Program-made: the position numbers and the translations under genes
Source of the DNA: Micromonospora sp. M71_S20
GTDB taxonomy: Bacteria > Actinomycetota > Actinomycetes > Mycobacteriales > Micromonosporaceae
Reading direction: 5' to 3'
DNA: 64,000 nucleotides
NCBI RefSeq assembly: GCF_003664255.1
Contig: NZ_RCCV01000004.1
Coordinates: 1-64,000 of the forward strand
The notes under the pieces: model-generated
The model's input: the letters and a program-made list of their open reading frames with translations, nothing else
Told to the model about the DNA's origin: nothing
The model's database searches: none
In this document: one piece after another, positions 1 through 7,182 of the stretch
Position numbering within the stretch: the stretch's first letter is position 1
Layout: every line of letters begins with the position of its first letter

Positions 1-15
1 GATTCGATGAGCTGG

Positions 16-32
16 TGATGCTGGCGGCATCG
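16..32. repeat. 17-bp palindrome, copy 1 of 4 (TGATGC class)
   Basis: The sequence TGATGCTGGCGGCATCG is an inverted repeat of the form TGATGC-N5-GCATCA with the last base mismatched. Near-identical palindromes occur at 6503-6519, 24720-24736 and 28631-28647, always outside genes. This one lies beyond the 3' end of the cupin gene, so whatever it serves may be left of the window. It could be an operator or a dispersed intergenic repeat. Confidence 0.5.
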
Positions 33-274
33 CGGTTGCTCCGTTCGACGGTTGCTGGGGGCGGGCCGGGCGGGTCGTTATATGAGGCCGGGCAGTGAGC
101 TGTTCCGAGGGCCGCTACGACTGCACCAATGCGATCGGTGCTCAGTGTCCGACCCTTGCGCATTCTGGTTCGCGGGCCGCCGTCACGATGTGCACCCGTA
201 CGTGGCCGGCTTGACGGTATGCGGGCCCGGCTCGCTGTGTGCCGCGTCCTCGGTTCAGCGAGCCGGGCAAGAGG

Positions 275-1024
275 TCAAAGACTGTCGAGGTAGCGGCGTA
301 GCCGCTCGGCGAGCTTGCGGGGCGGGTAGGGGTTCTTGAGCGGCCGGTAGCCCTCGCCGTGGCGTGGTTTCTCGGTGTAGACATCCGACCCGTCGCGCTG
401 CCAGCTGCCGATGATCACCAGCGTGCTGACCGGCCGCTGGGTTTTGACCGGTGCCACGCGATGGAGTTCAGTCAGGTCGAAGGTGTAGTACGTGTTCTCG
501 GCGAAGGTGGCGTTCAGGACCGGGGCGAGCTTGACGGTGGTCACGGCGCTGTTGTCGTACGCGAAGCTGCCGCCGAGCTGCCACGGGTAGTGCAGATACG
601 GCGAGCCCTCGTCCGACTGCCGATAGGTCTGAAAGTTCAGTGCACCGGACAGGAGGCGGGAGCCGAAGCTCCAGGCGTGGTTGTGGATGTCTTCGGTAAG
701 CAGCGGTGCCTCCGGCCACCACACGTGCAGTCGGACGCGGTGGCTCGGGTGGCTGTTCTCCAAGGGGATGGAGTCGAAGCCGTTAGGGTGCGCGAAGGAT
801 TGGTGGGCGATCTCCGCCAGGTGGTCCTCGTCGTTGAGGATCTGCTGGATGGTGTCCACGGCCCAGGACGGCAGGCCGGGGTCGGCGACGAACTCTCGGA
901 TGGCCGACAGCTGGTTCACCGGTTGCGCGGCGAGCCGTTCCAGTTCAGCCGCGAATCCGGGAGGGAGGACCTTGGCCGCCGTGGCGATCAAAGGCGGGGG
1001 GAGGTGGTGAGTCGAGGACAGCAT
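275..1024 (-). CDS. Cupin-like metal-binding protein
   Basis: The protein has 249 residues. The ATG at 1024 is chosen because the frame continues upstream only into the neighbouring aminotransferase. The N-terminal 80 residues are helical; the rest looks like a cupin barrel, with an HNHAWSF segment (His-x-His) and a later ELHRV segment that could supply a third metal ligand. The spacing resembles cysteine-dioxygenase-like and related cupins, but the exact family is not recognised. It is the last of four minus-strand genes, 68 bases after the aminotransferase, so it probably belongs to the same transcript and may act on the product of that set. A catalytic role (oxygenase, epimerase or isomerase) is inference. 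Confidence 0.7.
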   Translation of the reverse strand: MLSSTHHLPPPLIATAAKVLPPGFAAELERLAAQPVNQLSAIREFVADPGLPSWAVDTIQQILNDEDHLAEIAHQSFAHPNGFDSIPLENSHPSHRVRLHVWWPEAPLLTEDIHNHAWSFGSRLLSGALNFQTYRQSDEGSPYLHYPWQLGGSFAYDNSAVTTVKLAPVLNATFAENTYYTFDLTELHRVAPVKTQRPVSTLVIIGSWQRDGSDVYTEKPRHGEGYRPLKNPYPPRKLAERLRRYLDSL

Positions 1025-1092
1025 GGTGACGTCCGTTCGTGGGTGAGGGCCATGAAGGGGCCAAACCGAGGGGTGCCGTGCGAGTACCGGCG

Positions 1093-2217
1093 TCAGCCAG
1101 CGAGGGCGTCGTGCAGAGCGGCTACGACTCGGTCGATGTCGTCGGAACTCAGCGAGGGATGGAACGGCAGGGTGAGGATGCGCTGGCCGATCTCCTCGGT
1201 GGCCGGCAGGCTGGTCGTCCACTGTTCGAAGGCCGGCTGGAGGTGGTTGGGCGGGTAGTGGACACCGACTCCGATTCCTGCGGCCCGCATCTGGTGGAAG
1301 ATCCGGTTGCGGTCGGGTATCTGCACCACGCAGTTGAACGGGACGGTGTGGTCGATGTCGACGTCGGTAAGCTCGACGTTGGGCAGGTCAGCGAGAGCTG
1401 CGGCATACCGGTGCCATAGCTGCTGGCGGATCATGCGTGCCTGATCGAAGTTGGCGAGCTGCACCGAGCCGATCGCGGCATTCATCGATTGCAGGTGAGC
1501 CCGCACACCGAAGCCGATGACGTCGTACGTGGTGGCCTCGGCTCGTTGGGCGAGGGTCTGGGCGATGCCGGTGGTCCGCATCCGGCGCAGCTTTTCGGCC
1601 TGCTCAGGGGTGCGGGGTACGATCGCGCCGCCTTCGCCGCAGGTGAGGTTCTTCATCGGGCCGAAGGAGAAGCACGTCATGATGCGTCGGTTGGTGCCGA
1701 CCAGCCGCCCGTCGAGGTTGGAGCCGAAGGCTTGCGCCGCGTCCTCGATGATGTGGATGCCGCTGTCGTTCAGATGCTCCTGGATGCCGGTGAGGTCGAC
1801 GGCTCGGCCGGAGTAGAGCACGGGCATGACTGCCCTGGTCGTCGAGGTCACTGCGGCGAGGATGTCGTCGGCGCGGACGCAGAGGCTGCTCTTGTCGACC
1901 TCGATGAATACCGGGTTGGCGCCGGTGGCGATGATTGCTTGGATCGTGGAGCAGAACGTTAGCGAGGGGACGATCACCTCGTCGCCGGGGCCGATCCCGG
2001 CGGTGAGCAGTGCAAGCTGCATCGCGACGGTGCCCGTGGCGACGCAGACGACGTCGGGAACGCCGAGGTAGTTGGCGAGGTCTGTCTCGAAGCGTTCGGT
2101 GATCGGGCCGTGGCCGTAGTGCCCGGCGAGCAGAGCGTCGGTGACGGCCTTGATTTCGGGTCCGTACAGGATGGGGCCGGCGTTGCGGCTGGCACCGCCG
2201 GGGAGTGCGATGGTCAT
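1093..2217 (-). CDS. DegT/DnrJ/EryC1/StrS-family PLP aminotransferase
   Basis: The 374-residue length is normal for the DegT/StrS fold-type I aminotransferases that act on nucleotide-linked keto-sugars or on cyclitols. The PLP lysine is K189 in SFGPMKNLTCGEGG, the family hallmark. An EDAAQAFGS segment near residue 160 supplies the aspartate that pairs with the pyridine nitrogen, and the ATGTVAMQLAL region near 60 binds phosphate. The ATG at 2217 overlaps the ATP-grasp stop (ATGA), so the two are translationally coupled. The partner dehydratase upstream suggests amination of a 4-keto sugar, but amino acids or other ketones are possible because the cluster contains no sugar nucleotidyltransferase or glycosyltransferase. 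Confidence 0.88.
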   Translation of the reverse strand: MTIALPGGASRNAGPILYGPEIKAVTDALLAGHYGHGPITERFETDLANYLGVPDVVCVATGTVAMQLALLTAGIGPGDEVIVPSLTFCSTIQAIIATGANPVFIEVDKSSLCVRADDILAAVTSTTRAVMPVLYSGRAVDLTGIQEHLNDSGIHIIEDAAQAFGSNLDGRLVGTNRRIMTCFSFGPMKNLTCGEGGAIVPRTPEQAEKLRRMRTTGIAQTLAQRAEATTYDVIGFGVRAHLQSMNAAIGSVQLANFDQARMIRQQLWHRYAAALADLPNVELTDVDIDHTVPFNCVVQIPDRNRIFHQMRAAGIGVGVHYPPNHLQPAFEQWTTSLPATEEIGQRILTLPFHPSLSSDDIDRVVAALHDALAG

Positions 2218-3251
2218 CGGAGGCCTCCGTTGGGGCTCGGCGATGGCACGGGAGATGGGATCGGCCGGGTAGCGGCCAACGGCGTGGGGCCGGCGACGAT
2301 CGTGTCGACGTACTTGATCAGGTGAATGTCGGGGGTGTAGCGGAGCCGGTCGTGGTTGACGGCCCGGCCGAACATGCCGTTGAGGAACTGACCGATGAGA
2401 TCGGCGCCGGCTGCTTCGCTGATCGGGAACGCGCCGGCGATCCGCCCGTTGACCTCGGTGATGAGGACTCGGCCTGGGTCGTCGGTGAGGAATCCCTGGA
2501 CGCAGCACAGTCCGGTCATGCCGAGGGCGGCGACGGTGGCGGTAACCGTCTTGGCCACCTGGTCGTCGTGGAAGGTGCGCGCGGCCACAGACAAACCGTT
2601 GCGGACTGTGAGCCGGTGGCGGGTGATTGCCGAGACGTTCCCGTCGTGGTCGATGAGGCAGTCGGCGGTGAACTCCGATCCGGAGATTCGTTCCTGCACG
2701 AGTGGGTCGTCGACCAGTTCGCACAGTACGCGCGCCTGGCGCACGGTGTGGCAGATGTGCAGGCCCTTGCCGCCGTGGCCCCGTCGGGGTTTGACGACCA
2801 GATCGATGCCTTCGGGGATCCGGTCGAGTTCGGCTGGCAGCCACGTGCGCGGTGTCGGGACGCCGTGCAGGCGGGCCAGCCGGTGGAACTCGGCTTTGTC
2901 GTGGCAGGCGGTCATCGCTGCGGGCGAGGGGAGCCAGGTCCGTACGCCGAGAGCATGGAGTTGGTCCCGCAGCTCGACGAGCCGCAGAATCTCGCTCTCG
3001 TCGGTGGGAATGAGCGCTGCCGGGCGTTCTGACCGGCAGATGTCGAGTAGGGCGCCGGTGTATCGCGCGTCACGGCTGGGCGGAACCACCCGGGGGGTGA
3101 GGCCGGGCAGGAACAGTCCGGCGGCGAGCGGATTCGTGTCAGTGCCGATGACCTGGTAGCCGGCGAGGTGCAGGACCCGCGCCAGGTCGAAGCCGGGGGC
3201 GCCACCGACGGCGGTGACCAGCAACGGCCGATCGGTGAGGTCAGCCGACAT
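2214..3251 (-). CDS. ATP-grasp ligase (carbamoyl-phosphate-synthase-like)
   Basis: The protein has 345 residues. The N-terminal third is Rossmann-like (LLVTAVGGAPGFDLAR; GTDTNPLAA), as in the pre-ATP-grasp domain of PylC/CarB-like enzymes. The ATP-grasp core follows, with VVKPRRGHGGKG as the ATP lid and ITEVNGRIAG as the Mg-binding strand. Enzymes of this group activate a carboxylate with ATP and join it to an amine. The start at 3251 lies 11 bases inside the dehydratase gene, and the stop overlaps the aminotransferase start, so all three should be co-translated. The product is probably an amide or peptide bond onto the aminated intermediate, but the substrates cannot be read from sequence. 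Confidence 0.85.
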   Translation of the reverse strand: MSADLTDRPLLVTAVGGAPGFDLARVLHLAGYQVIGTDTNPLAAGLFLPGLTPRVVPPSRDARYTGALLDICRSERPAALIPTDESEILRLVELRDQLHALGVRTWLPSPAAMTACHDKAEFHRLARLHGVPTPRTWLPAELDRIPEGIDLVVKPRRGHGGKGLHICHTVRQARVLCELVDDPLVQERISGSEFTADCLIDHDGNVSAITRHRLTVRNGLSVAARTFHDDQVAKTVTATVAALGMTGLCCVQGFLTDDPGRVLITEVNGRIAGAFPISEAAGADLIGQFLNGMFGRAVNHDRLRYTPDIHLIKYVDTIVAGPTPLAATRPIPSPVPSPSPNGGLR

Positions 3252-4317
3252 AGCCGTGCCCGTTCGCGCTGGCACCCATCGCGGCCAACTGCGGGGTGTC
3301 CCACCGGTCGCAGTTGTCGCGGTACCACTGCACGGTCTGGGCCAAGCCAGCCGTCAGCTCCCATGTCGGGTGGTAGCCGAGGTCAGCGCGGACCTTGCTC
3401 GAATCGATGGAGTACCGGATGTCGTTGGAGAGACGGTCCGGGCCGTACTCGACACGATCCCAGGTCGCACCGACCTCGGCGAGAAGCAGAGCTGTCATCT
3501 CTTTGTTCGTCAGGTCGGTGCCGCCGCCGATGTTGTAGGCCTCACCGGGCAGTCCTCGGCGCATGACGAGGTCGATGCCCTGGCAGTTGTCCTCTACGTG
3601 CAGCCAGTTGCGCACGTGCTGGCCCCGGCCGTGCAGAGTCACGTTCTGACCGGAGAGCAGCCGGGTAATGAACAACGGCACCAGCTTCTCGTGGTGCTGG
3701 CCGGCGCCGTAGTTGTTGACCGATCGGGTGATGCACACCGGCACCCCGTAGGTATGGAAGTACGACATCGCGATCTGCTCCGCAGCCGCCTTCGACGCCG
3801 CGTAGGGAACCGTCGGGCACAGCGGGTCGTCCTCGCGGGCCGTGCCGGTGCGCAGCGGGCCGTACACCTCGTCGGTGGAAACGTGCACGAACTTGTCCAC
3901 CCCGTACGTGCGGGCCGCGTCCAGCAGGTGGAAGGTACCCACCACGTTGGTCTGGACGAAGGACCCGGCATCGCCGAGCGACCGCGTCACGTGCGACTCG
4001 GCGGCGAAGTGCACGACGATATCGCTGTCGGAGACCAAACCATCGATCAACGCCCGATCGTCCAGCGTGCCCTTGACGAACGTGACCCGGGAGTCATCCA
4101 GCACAGGACCCAGGTTGCCCAGGTGCCCTGCATAGGTGAGCGCGTCAACCACGGTAATCGTGCTGTCGCCGGCGGCGAGCAACCGCTTGACGAAATGCGA
4201 GCCAATGAACCCCGCACCGCCGGTGACTAGAACCCTCTGCACTGTCCTCTCGTTGGGGGTTTGCGCCGTCCTCGCACCCACCGCCTCCGCGGCCGGCATT
4301 TGCACCGTCATGTGCAT
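3241..4317 (-). CDS. NAD-dependent epimerase/dehydratase, dTDP-glucose 4,6-dehydratase-like
   Basis: This extended SDR has 358 residues. The NAD loop GGAGFIGSH is at about residues 33-41. STDEVYG carries the Thr-Asp-Glu triad typical of RmlB-type 4,6-dehydratases, and YAASK is the Tyr-x-x-x-Lys pair. VRNWLHVEDNCQGI and YNIGGG near the C terminus are also RmlB-like. The ATG at 4317 has GAGG eight bases upstream; an in-frame ATG at 4311 is an alternative. The start faces the HTH-TPR regulator at 4525 across about 200 bases. It is the first gene of the minus-strand operon. The real sugar substrate may differ from dTDP-glucose. Confidence 0.85.
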   Translation of the reverse strand: MHMTVQMPAAEAVGARTAQTPNERTVQRVLVTGGAGFIGSHFVKRLLAAGDSTITVVDALTYAGHLGNLGPVLDDSRVTFVKGTLDDRALIDGLVSDSDIVVHFAAESHVTRSLGDAGSFVQTNVVGTFHLLDAARTYGVDKFVHVSTDEVYGPLRTGTAREDDPLCPTVPYAASKAAAEQIAMSYFHTYGVPVCITRSVNNYGAGQHHEKLVPLFITRLLSGQNVTLHGRGQHVRNWLHVEDNCQGIDLVMRRGLPGEAYNIGGGTDLTNKEMTALLLAEVGATWDRVEYGPDRLSNDIRYSIDSSKVRADLGYHPTWELTAGLAQTVQWYRDNCDRWDTPQLAAMGASANGHGYVG

Positions 4318-4460
4318 GACCCTTTCCTCAACTGATGTGGAGAACCGGCGGTCGCGGTGGCCGAGCCTCCCTGTGCGTCGGCCACCGCGCCGATACGTCG
4401 ACGGTATGGAGCAACACCGATGGCAGGCAGCGTGTGTTCCCGGCGGCAGGTGCGACGGAT

Positions 4461-4488
4461 TCACACAGGGTGTGAGTAGCCCACACCC
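4461..4488. promoter_or_regulatory. Nested inverted repeats in a divergent promoter region
   Basis: Two overlapping perfect inverted repeats lie 37-64 bases before the start of the HTH-TPR regulator. TCACAC-AGG-GTGTGA covers 4461-4475, and GGGTGTG-N7-CACACCC covers 4468-4488. They share the central GTGTGA half-site. Their position between the regulator and the divergent dehydratase operon is what an autoregulatory operator would show. Binding by the neighbouring regulator is inference. Confidence 0.45.
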
Positions 4489-4524
4489 CTACGCCCGCAG
4501 CGCTGCTGTCTCTAGGCTGAACAG

Positions 4525-5856
4525 ATGACGGAGGCGAACATCCTGCTCGATGCTCTCCTCGACCGCGCCGCTATGTCCCACGCCAGCCTGGCCCGGCACC
4601 TGAATGCACTCGACACGGCGCTGCGCTACGACCATGCCTCCGTCGCCCGGTGGATCCGCGACCAGGCCATCCCCCGTCACCCGGTGCCGCTGCTGATCTG
4701 CCGGATCATCGGTGACCGGCTCGGTACCACCGTGACCTTGGCCGACATCGGCATGGCGCCCGACCATGACCACGAACCGGCGACAGTGGCGGGGCTGATC
4801 GAGCGGGCCGCCGCCGTGTGGCGCGGTGACCAGAAAGGCCGCCACCCCACCAAGCCGTTGATCGGCGCCCAAGCCACCGCACCGTTGTGGGAGTGGGAGC
4901 ATCCACCCGACAACGACAACCTCACTCGGACCGGGCCCCGGCGTGTCGACCCGGTCGACGTCATCCGTCTGCGGCTCGCTCGTACCCGCTACCAGGAGAT
5001 GTATCGGCGCGTCGGTGGCCTACCGGTGCGAGCCCGCGTCGTAGACACTCTCACTGGCCAGGCCGCGCCCCTGCTGCGCGCCGCCTACGACAACAGCCGC
5101 GGCCGGGACCTCTTCCAAGCCGTCGCCGGACTCGCCGCGCTTGCCGGTGTCTGCGCCTACGACGCCAACCGGCAAGCCCTGGCTCAGCGCCACCTACTCA
5201 CCGCGCTGCGGCTGGCCAAAGCCTCTGGCGATCGCGCGCTCGGCGCCTACATCGTCGCCGTCATGGCTAACCAGGCACTCCACCTGCGCGAACACCGGCT
5301 CGTCGTCCAGTACACCCAAGCCGCCCTACGCGCCAGCGGCCCCGCTATCTCCCACGCCTTGGCCGCCGACCTGCATGCCCTCGCAGGCAAGGCATACGCC
5401 CGCATGCACGACACAACCAGCAGCCACGACCACCTCCGCCGCGCCGAAGCCCTCGCCGTCCGTCTCGACCCCAGCTCCGGGCCCGTGGAAGTGTCCTACG
5501 TTCAACCCGGCCTGATCGAAACCCAAGTCGCCGAAGCCCTCCGCCGCCTCGGCGATCTCACCGCCGCCCGTAGCTACGCAGACGAATCCGTCCGCACCGC
5601 CACCACCACCCACCTACGCGGACAGGTCCACCGGCACGCCGGCCTCACCCTCGTCCTCACGGCCCAAGGCGACCTCGAACATGCCATCGCGACCGGCCAC
5701 CGCATGCTCGACCGGCTTACCGGCATGGAATCCGGCAGGCTCGCCGACCGTATCCGGCAGGTCACCACAGCTCTGAAGCCACACGCAACCCAACCTGCCG
5801 TTGCCGCGTTCCTCGAACGAGCACACCACCACGCCGACGACCCGACAGGACCCTGA
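4525..5856 (+). CDS. HTH-TPR transcriptional regulator
   Basis: The protein has 443 residues. The first 80 are an atypical helix-turn-helix (SHASLARHLNALD, then YDHASVARWIRDQAIPR) of the kind found in actinomycete XRE/TPR regulators. Residues 130-430 form tetratricopeptide-like helical pairs (for example RDLFQAVAGLAALAGVCAYD and HRHAGLTLVLTAQGDLEHAI). Such proteins usually control development or secondary metabolism and sense through the TPR domain. The stop overlaps the Nudix start by one base (TGATG), so the two are made together. It is divergent from the dehydratase operon and may control it. A shorter relative, reduced to its C-terminal end, is at 11242-11529, there coupled to a phosphotransferase. 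Confidence 0.8.
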   Translation: MTEANILLDALLDRAAMSHASLARHLNALDTALRYDHASVARWIRDQAIPRHPVPLLICRIIGDRLGTTVTLADIGMAPDHDHEPATVAGLIERAAAVWRGDQKGRHPTKPLIGAQATAPLWEWEHPPDNDNLTRTGPRRVDPVDVIRLRLARTRYQEMYRRVGGLPVRARVVDTLTGQAAPLLRAAYDNSRGRDLFQAVAGLAALAGVCAYDANRQALAQRHLLTALRLAKASGDRALGAYIVAVMANQALHLREHRLVVQYTQAALRASGPAISHALAADLHALAGKAYARMHDTTSSHDHLRRAEALAVRLDPSSGPVEVSYVQPGLIETQVAEALRRLGDLTAARSYADESVRTATTTHLRGQVHRHAGLTLVLTAQGDLEHAIATGHRMLDRLTGMESGRLADRIRQVTTALKPHATQPAVAAFLERAHHHADDPTGP

Positions 5857-6389
5857 TGCGCTGGACGATCCACTCCGAACGGACCCTCTACCAAGACCCA
5901 TGGGTCCACCTCGCCAGCGCCGACGTCGAGCTACCTGACGGCCGCCACCTCGACCACCGCCTCATCCGCACCGCCGCACCCGGCGCCGGCCTCGCCATCA
6001 TCATCAACGAAAAAGTGCTCCTAATCTGGCGGCACCGCTTCATCACCGACACCTGGGGATGGGAAATCCCCCAAGGCAGCATCCGACCAGACGAGACGCC
6101 CCCAGCCGCAGCCGTACGCGAGGCACAAGAAGAGACCGGATGGCGCGCCGAAGGTCCGATCACACCGCTGCTATACGTCCAACCCTCCCCCGGACTACTC
6201 ACCAGCGAACACCACATCTACACCGCGACCCACGCACAACACCTCGGCGCACCCGAGGACCACCACGAAAGTCAATCAGTTAACTGGATCGCCCTCACCG
6301 AAATCCCTCACCTCATCGCCAAACGCGACATCGTCGCCGGAACAACGGTGGCCGCTCTTTGCCTCCTGCTTCACACGCGCACTAAATAG
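5856..6389 (+). CDS. Nudix hydrolase
   Basis: The protein has 177 residues. The Nudix box runs from about G74 to W96 (GSIRPDETPP...REAQEETGW) and has all the expected residues, including the REAQEE metal-binding helix. The N-terminal half (VHLASADVELPDGRHLDHRLI) resembles ADP-ribose/ADP-sugar pyrophosphatases. The box is preceded by GWEIPQG, also typical of that group. Likely reaction: cleavage of a nucleoside diphosphate linked to another moiety. It is translationally coupled to the HTH-TPR regulator, so it may supply or remove the ligand that the regulator senses. That link is inference. Confidence 0.87.
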   Translation: MRWTIHSERTLYQDPWVHLASADVELPDGRHLDHRLIRTAAPGAGLAIIINEKVLLIWRHRFITDTWGWEIPQGSIRPDETPPAAAVREAQEETGWRAEGPITPLLYVQPSPGLLTSEHHIYTATHAQHLGAPEDHHESQSVNWIALTEIPHLIAKRDIVAGTTVAALCLLLHTRTK

Positions 6390-6702
6390 GCTGCTACCTA
6401 TTGCGGACGTCGCAAGCGATGCCGGCTGCGTCACGGGCTAGCCATTCAGATAGAATCGCAGGAAACGGTACCGCAAGGGCGTATCCGGCAATGCGCCGCT
6501 GGTGATGCCGCTGGCATCAATCCCGCCCTTGCTTTCGCTTCGCCGCTAACGAAACAACTATGCTGGCGTCAGGCCGCCAGTTGTCGTCGGGAGAATTCCC
6601 ATTCTCCACTATTCCATCAATCGCGTTGTATGGGGCGTCAATCGTCCACCTCGACCGCAGGTTGGTGCGGCACATGGCCTGTTGGTGTACGCCCAGGACA
6701 GG
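6390..6702. other. Intergenic region between convergent genes
   Basis: These 313 bases lie between the 3' ends of the Nudix and GNAT genes. No convincing ORF is seen. The stretch contains the second TGATGC palindrome at 6503-6519. AT content is slightly higher than in the neighbours around 6520-6620. No clear hairpin with a T tract was found. Confidence 0.6.
6503..6519. repeat. 17-bp palindrome, copy 2 of 4 (TGATGC class)
   Basis: TGATGCCGCTGGCATCA has perfect seven-base arms around a three-base spacer. It sits between two convergent genes, which does not suit a promoter operator and leaves a dispersed-repeat or terminator-associated role open. It shares the flanking CTGG with copy 1. Confidence 0.55.
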
Positions 6703-7182
6703 TCACGGTTCAAGTTGACGTTCGTACACCGAACGGTGTTTCCCGGGCCCCTTGTAGTCGTGGGCTACGGACACTCCTTGCTCGACGGCATCGCCAGGGA
6801 GGTTGGTAAATCCCAAGGCGAGCCAAGCCCGATGCGCAGCGCCGTTGTCAGGTTCCGAGGTGAGGTAGAGGCGTCGGCATCCCCAGAGAGCGCCTTGGCC
6901 TTGGACTTCCTTCACGAGCGCCCGCGTGACCCCTTGCCGACGGTGACTGGGGTGCGTCATGACGTCCTGTAGGTAGATCTCTGACGGGTCGACCTGGCTG
7001 CGGAAGGCGATCACGCTGCCGACGACCTGCCCGTTGACGATGGCGAGTGGACAGGTGTTGGCGAACAGCGTGGCGTACAGCCAGTAGTCCGATGAGCCCC
7101 GCAGCCTGATATGTGGCTCTCCCAGCGCGAGCAGTTTTTCGAGGTCGGGGATGCGGTCGACCGTGAGCGAAGTGATGATCAT
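6703..7182 (-). CDS. GNAT N-acetyltransferase
   Basis: The protein has 159 residues. The acetyl-CoA pyrophosphate loop is HRRQGVTRALVKEV near residues 85-100, preceded by YLQDVMTHP. The C-terminal part (GAAHRAWLALGFTN) matches the last GNAT helices and strand. The ATG at 7182 overlaps the stop of the large upstream gene (ATGA), so it is translated from the same message. The acceptor substrate is unknown. Pairing with an HTH-NTPase-barrel protein suggests it is the output enzyme or a modifier in that two-gene system, which is inference. Confidence 0.85.
   Translation of the reverse strand: MIITSLTVDRIPDLEKLLALGEPHIRLRGSSDYWLYATLFANTCPLAIVNGQVVGSVIAFRSQVDPSEIYLQDVMTHPSHRRQGVTRALVKEVQGQGALWGCRRLYLTSEPDNGAAHRAWLALGFTNLPGDAVEQGVSVAHDYKGPGKHRSVYERQLEP

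Noticed and set aside
1..274. Possible genes in the left edge
   Set aside because: Short overlapping frames in both directions show only Arg/Gly-rich text, and the one clear feature is the palindrome.
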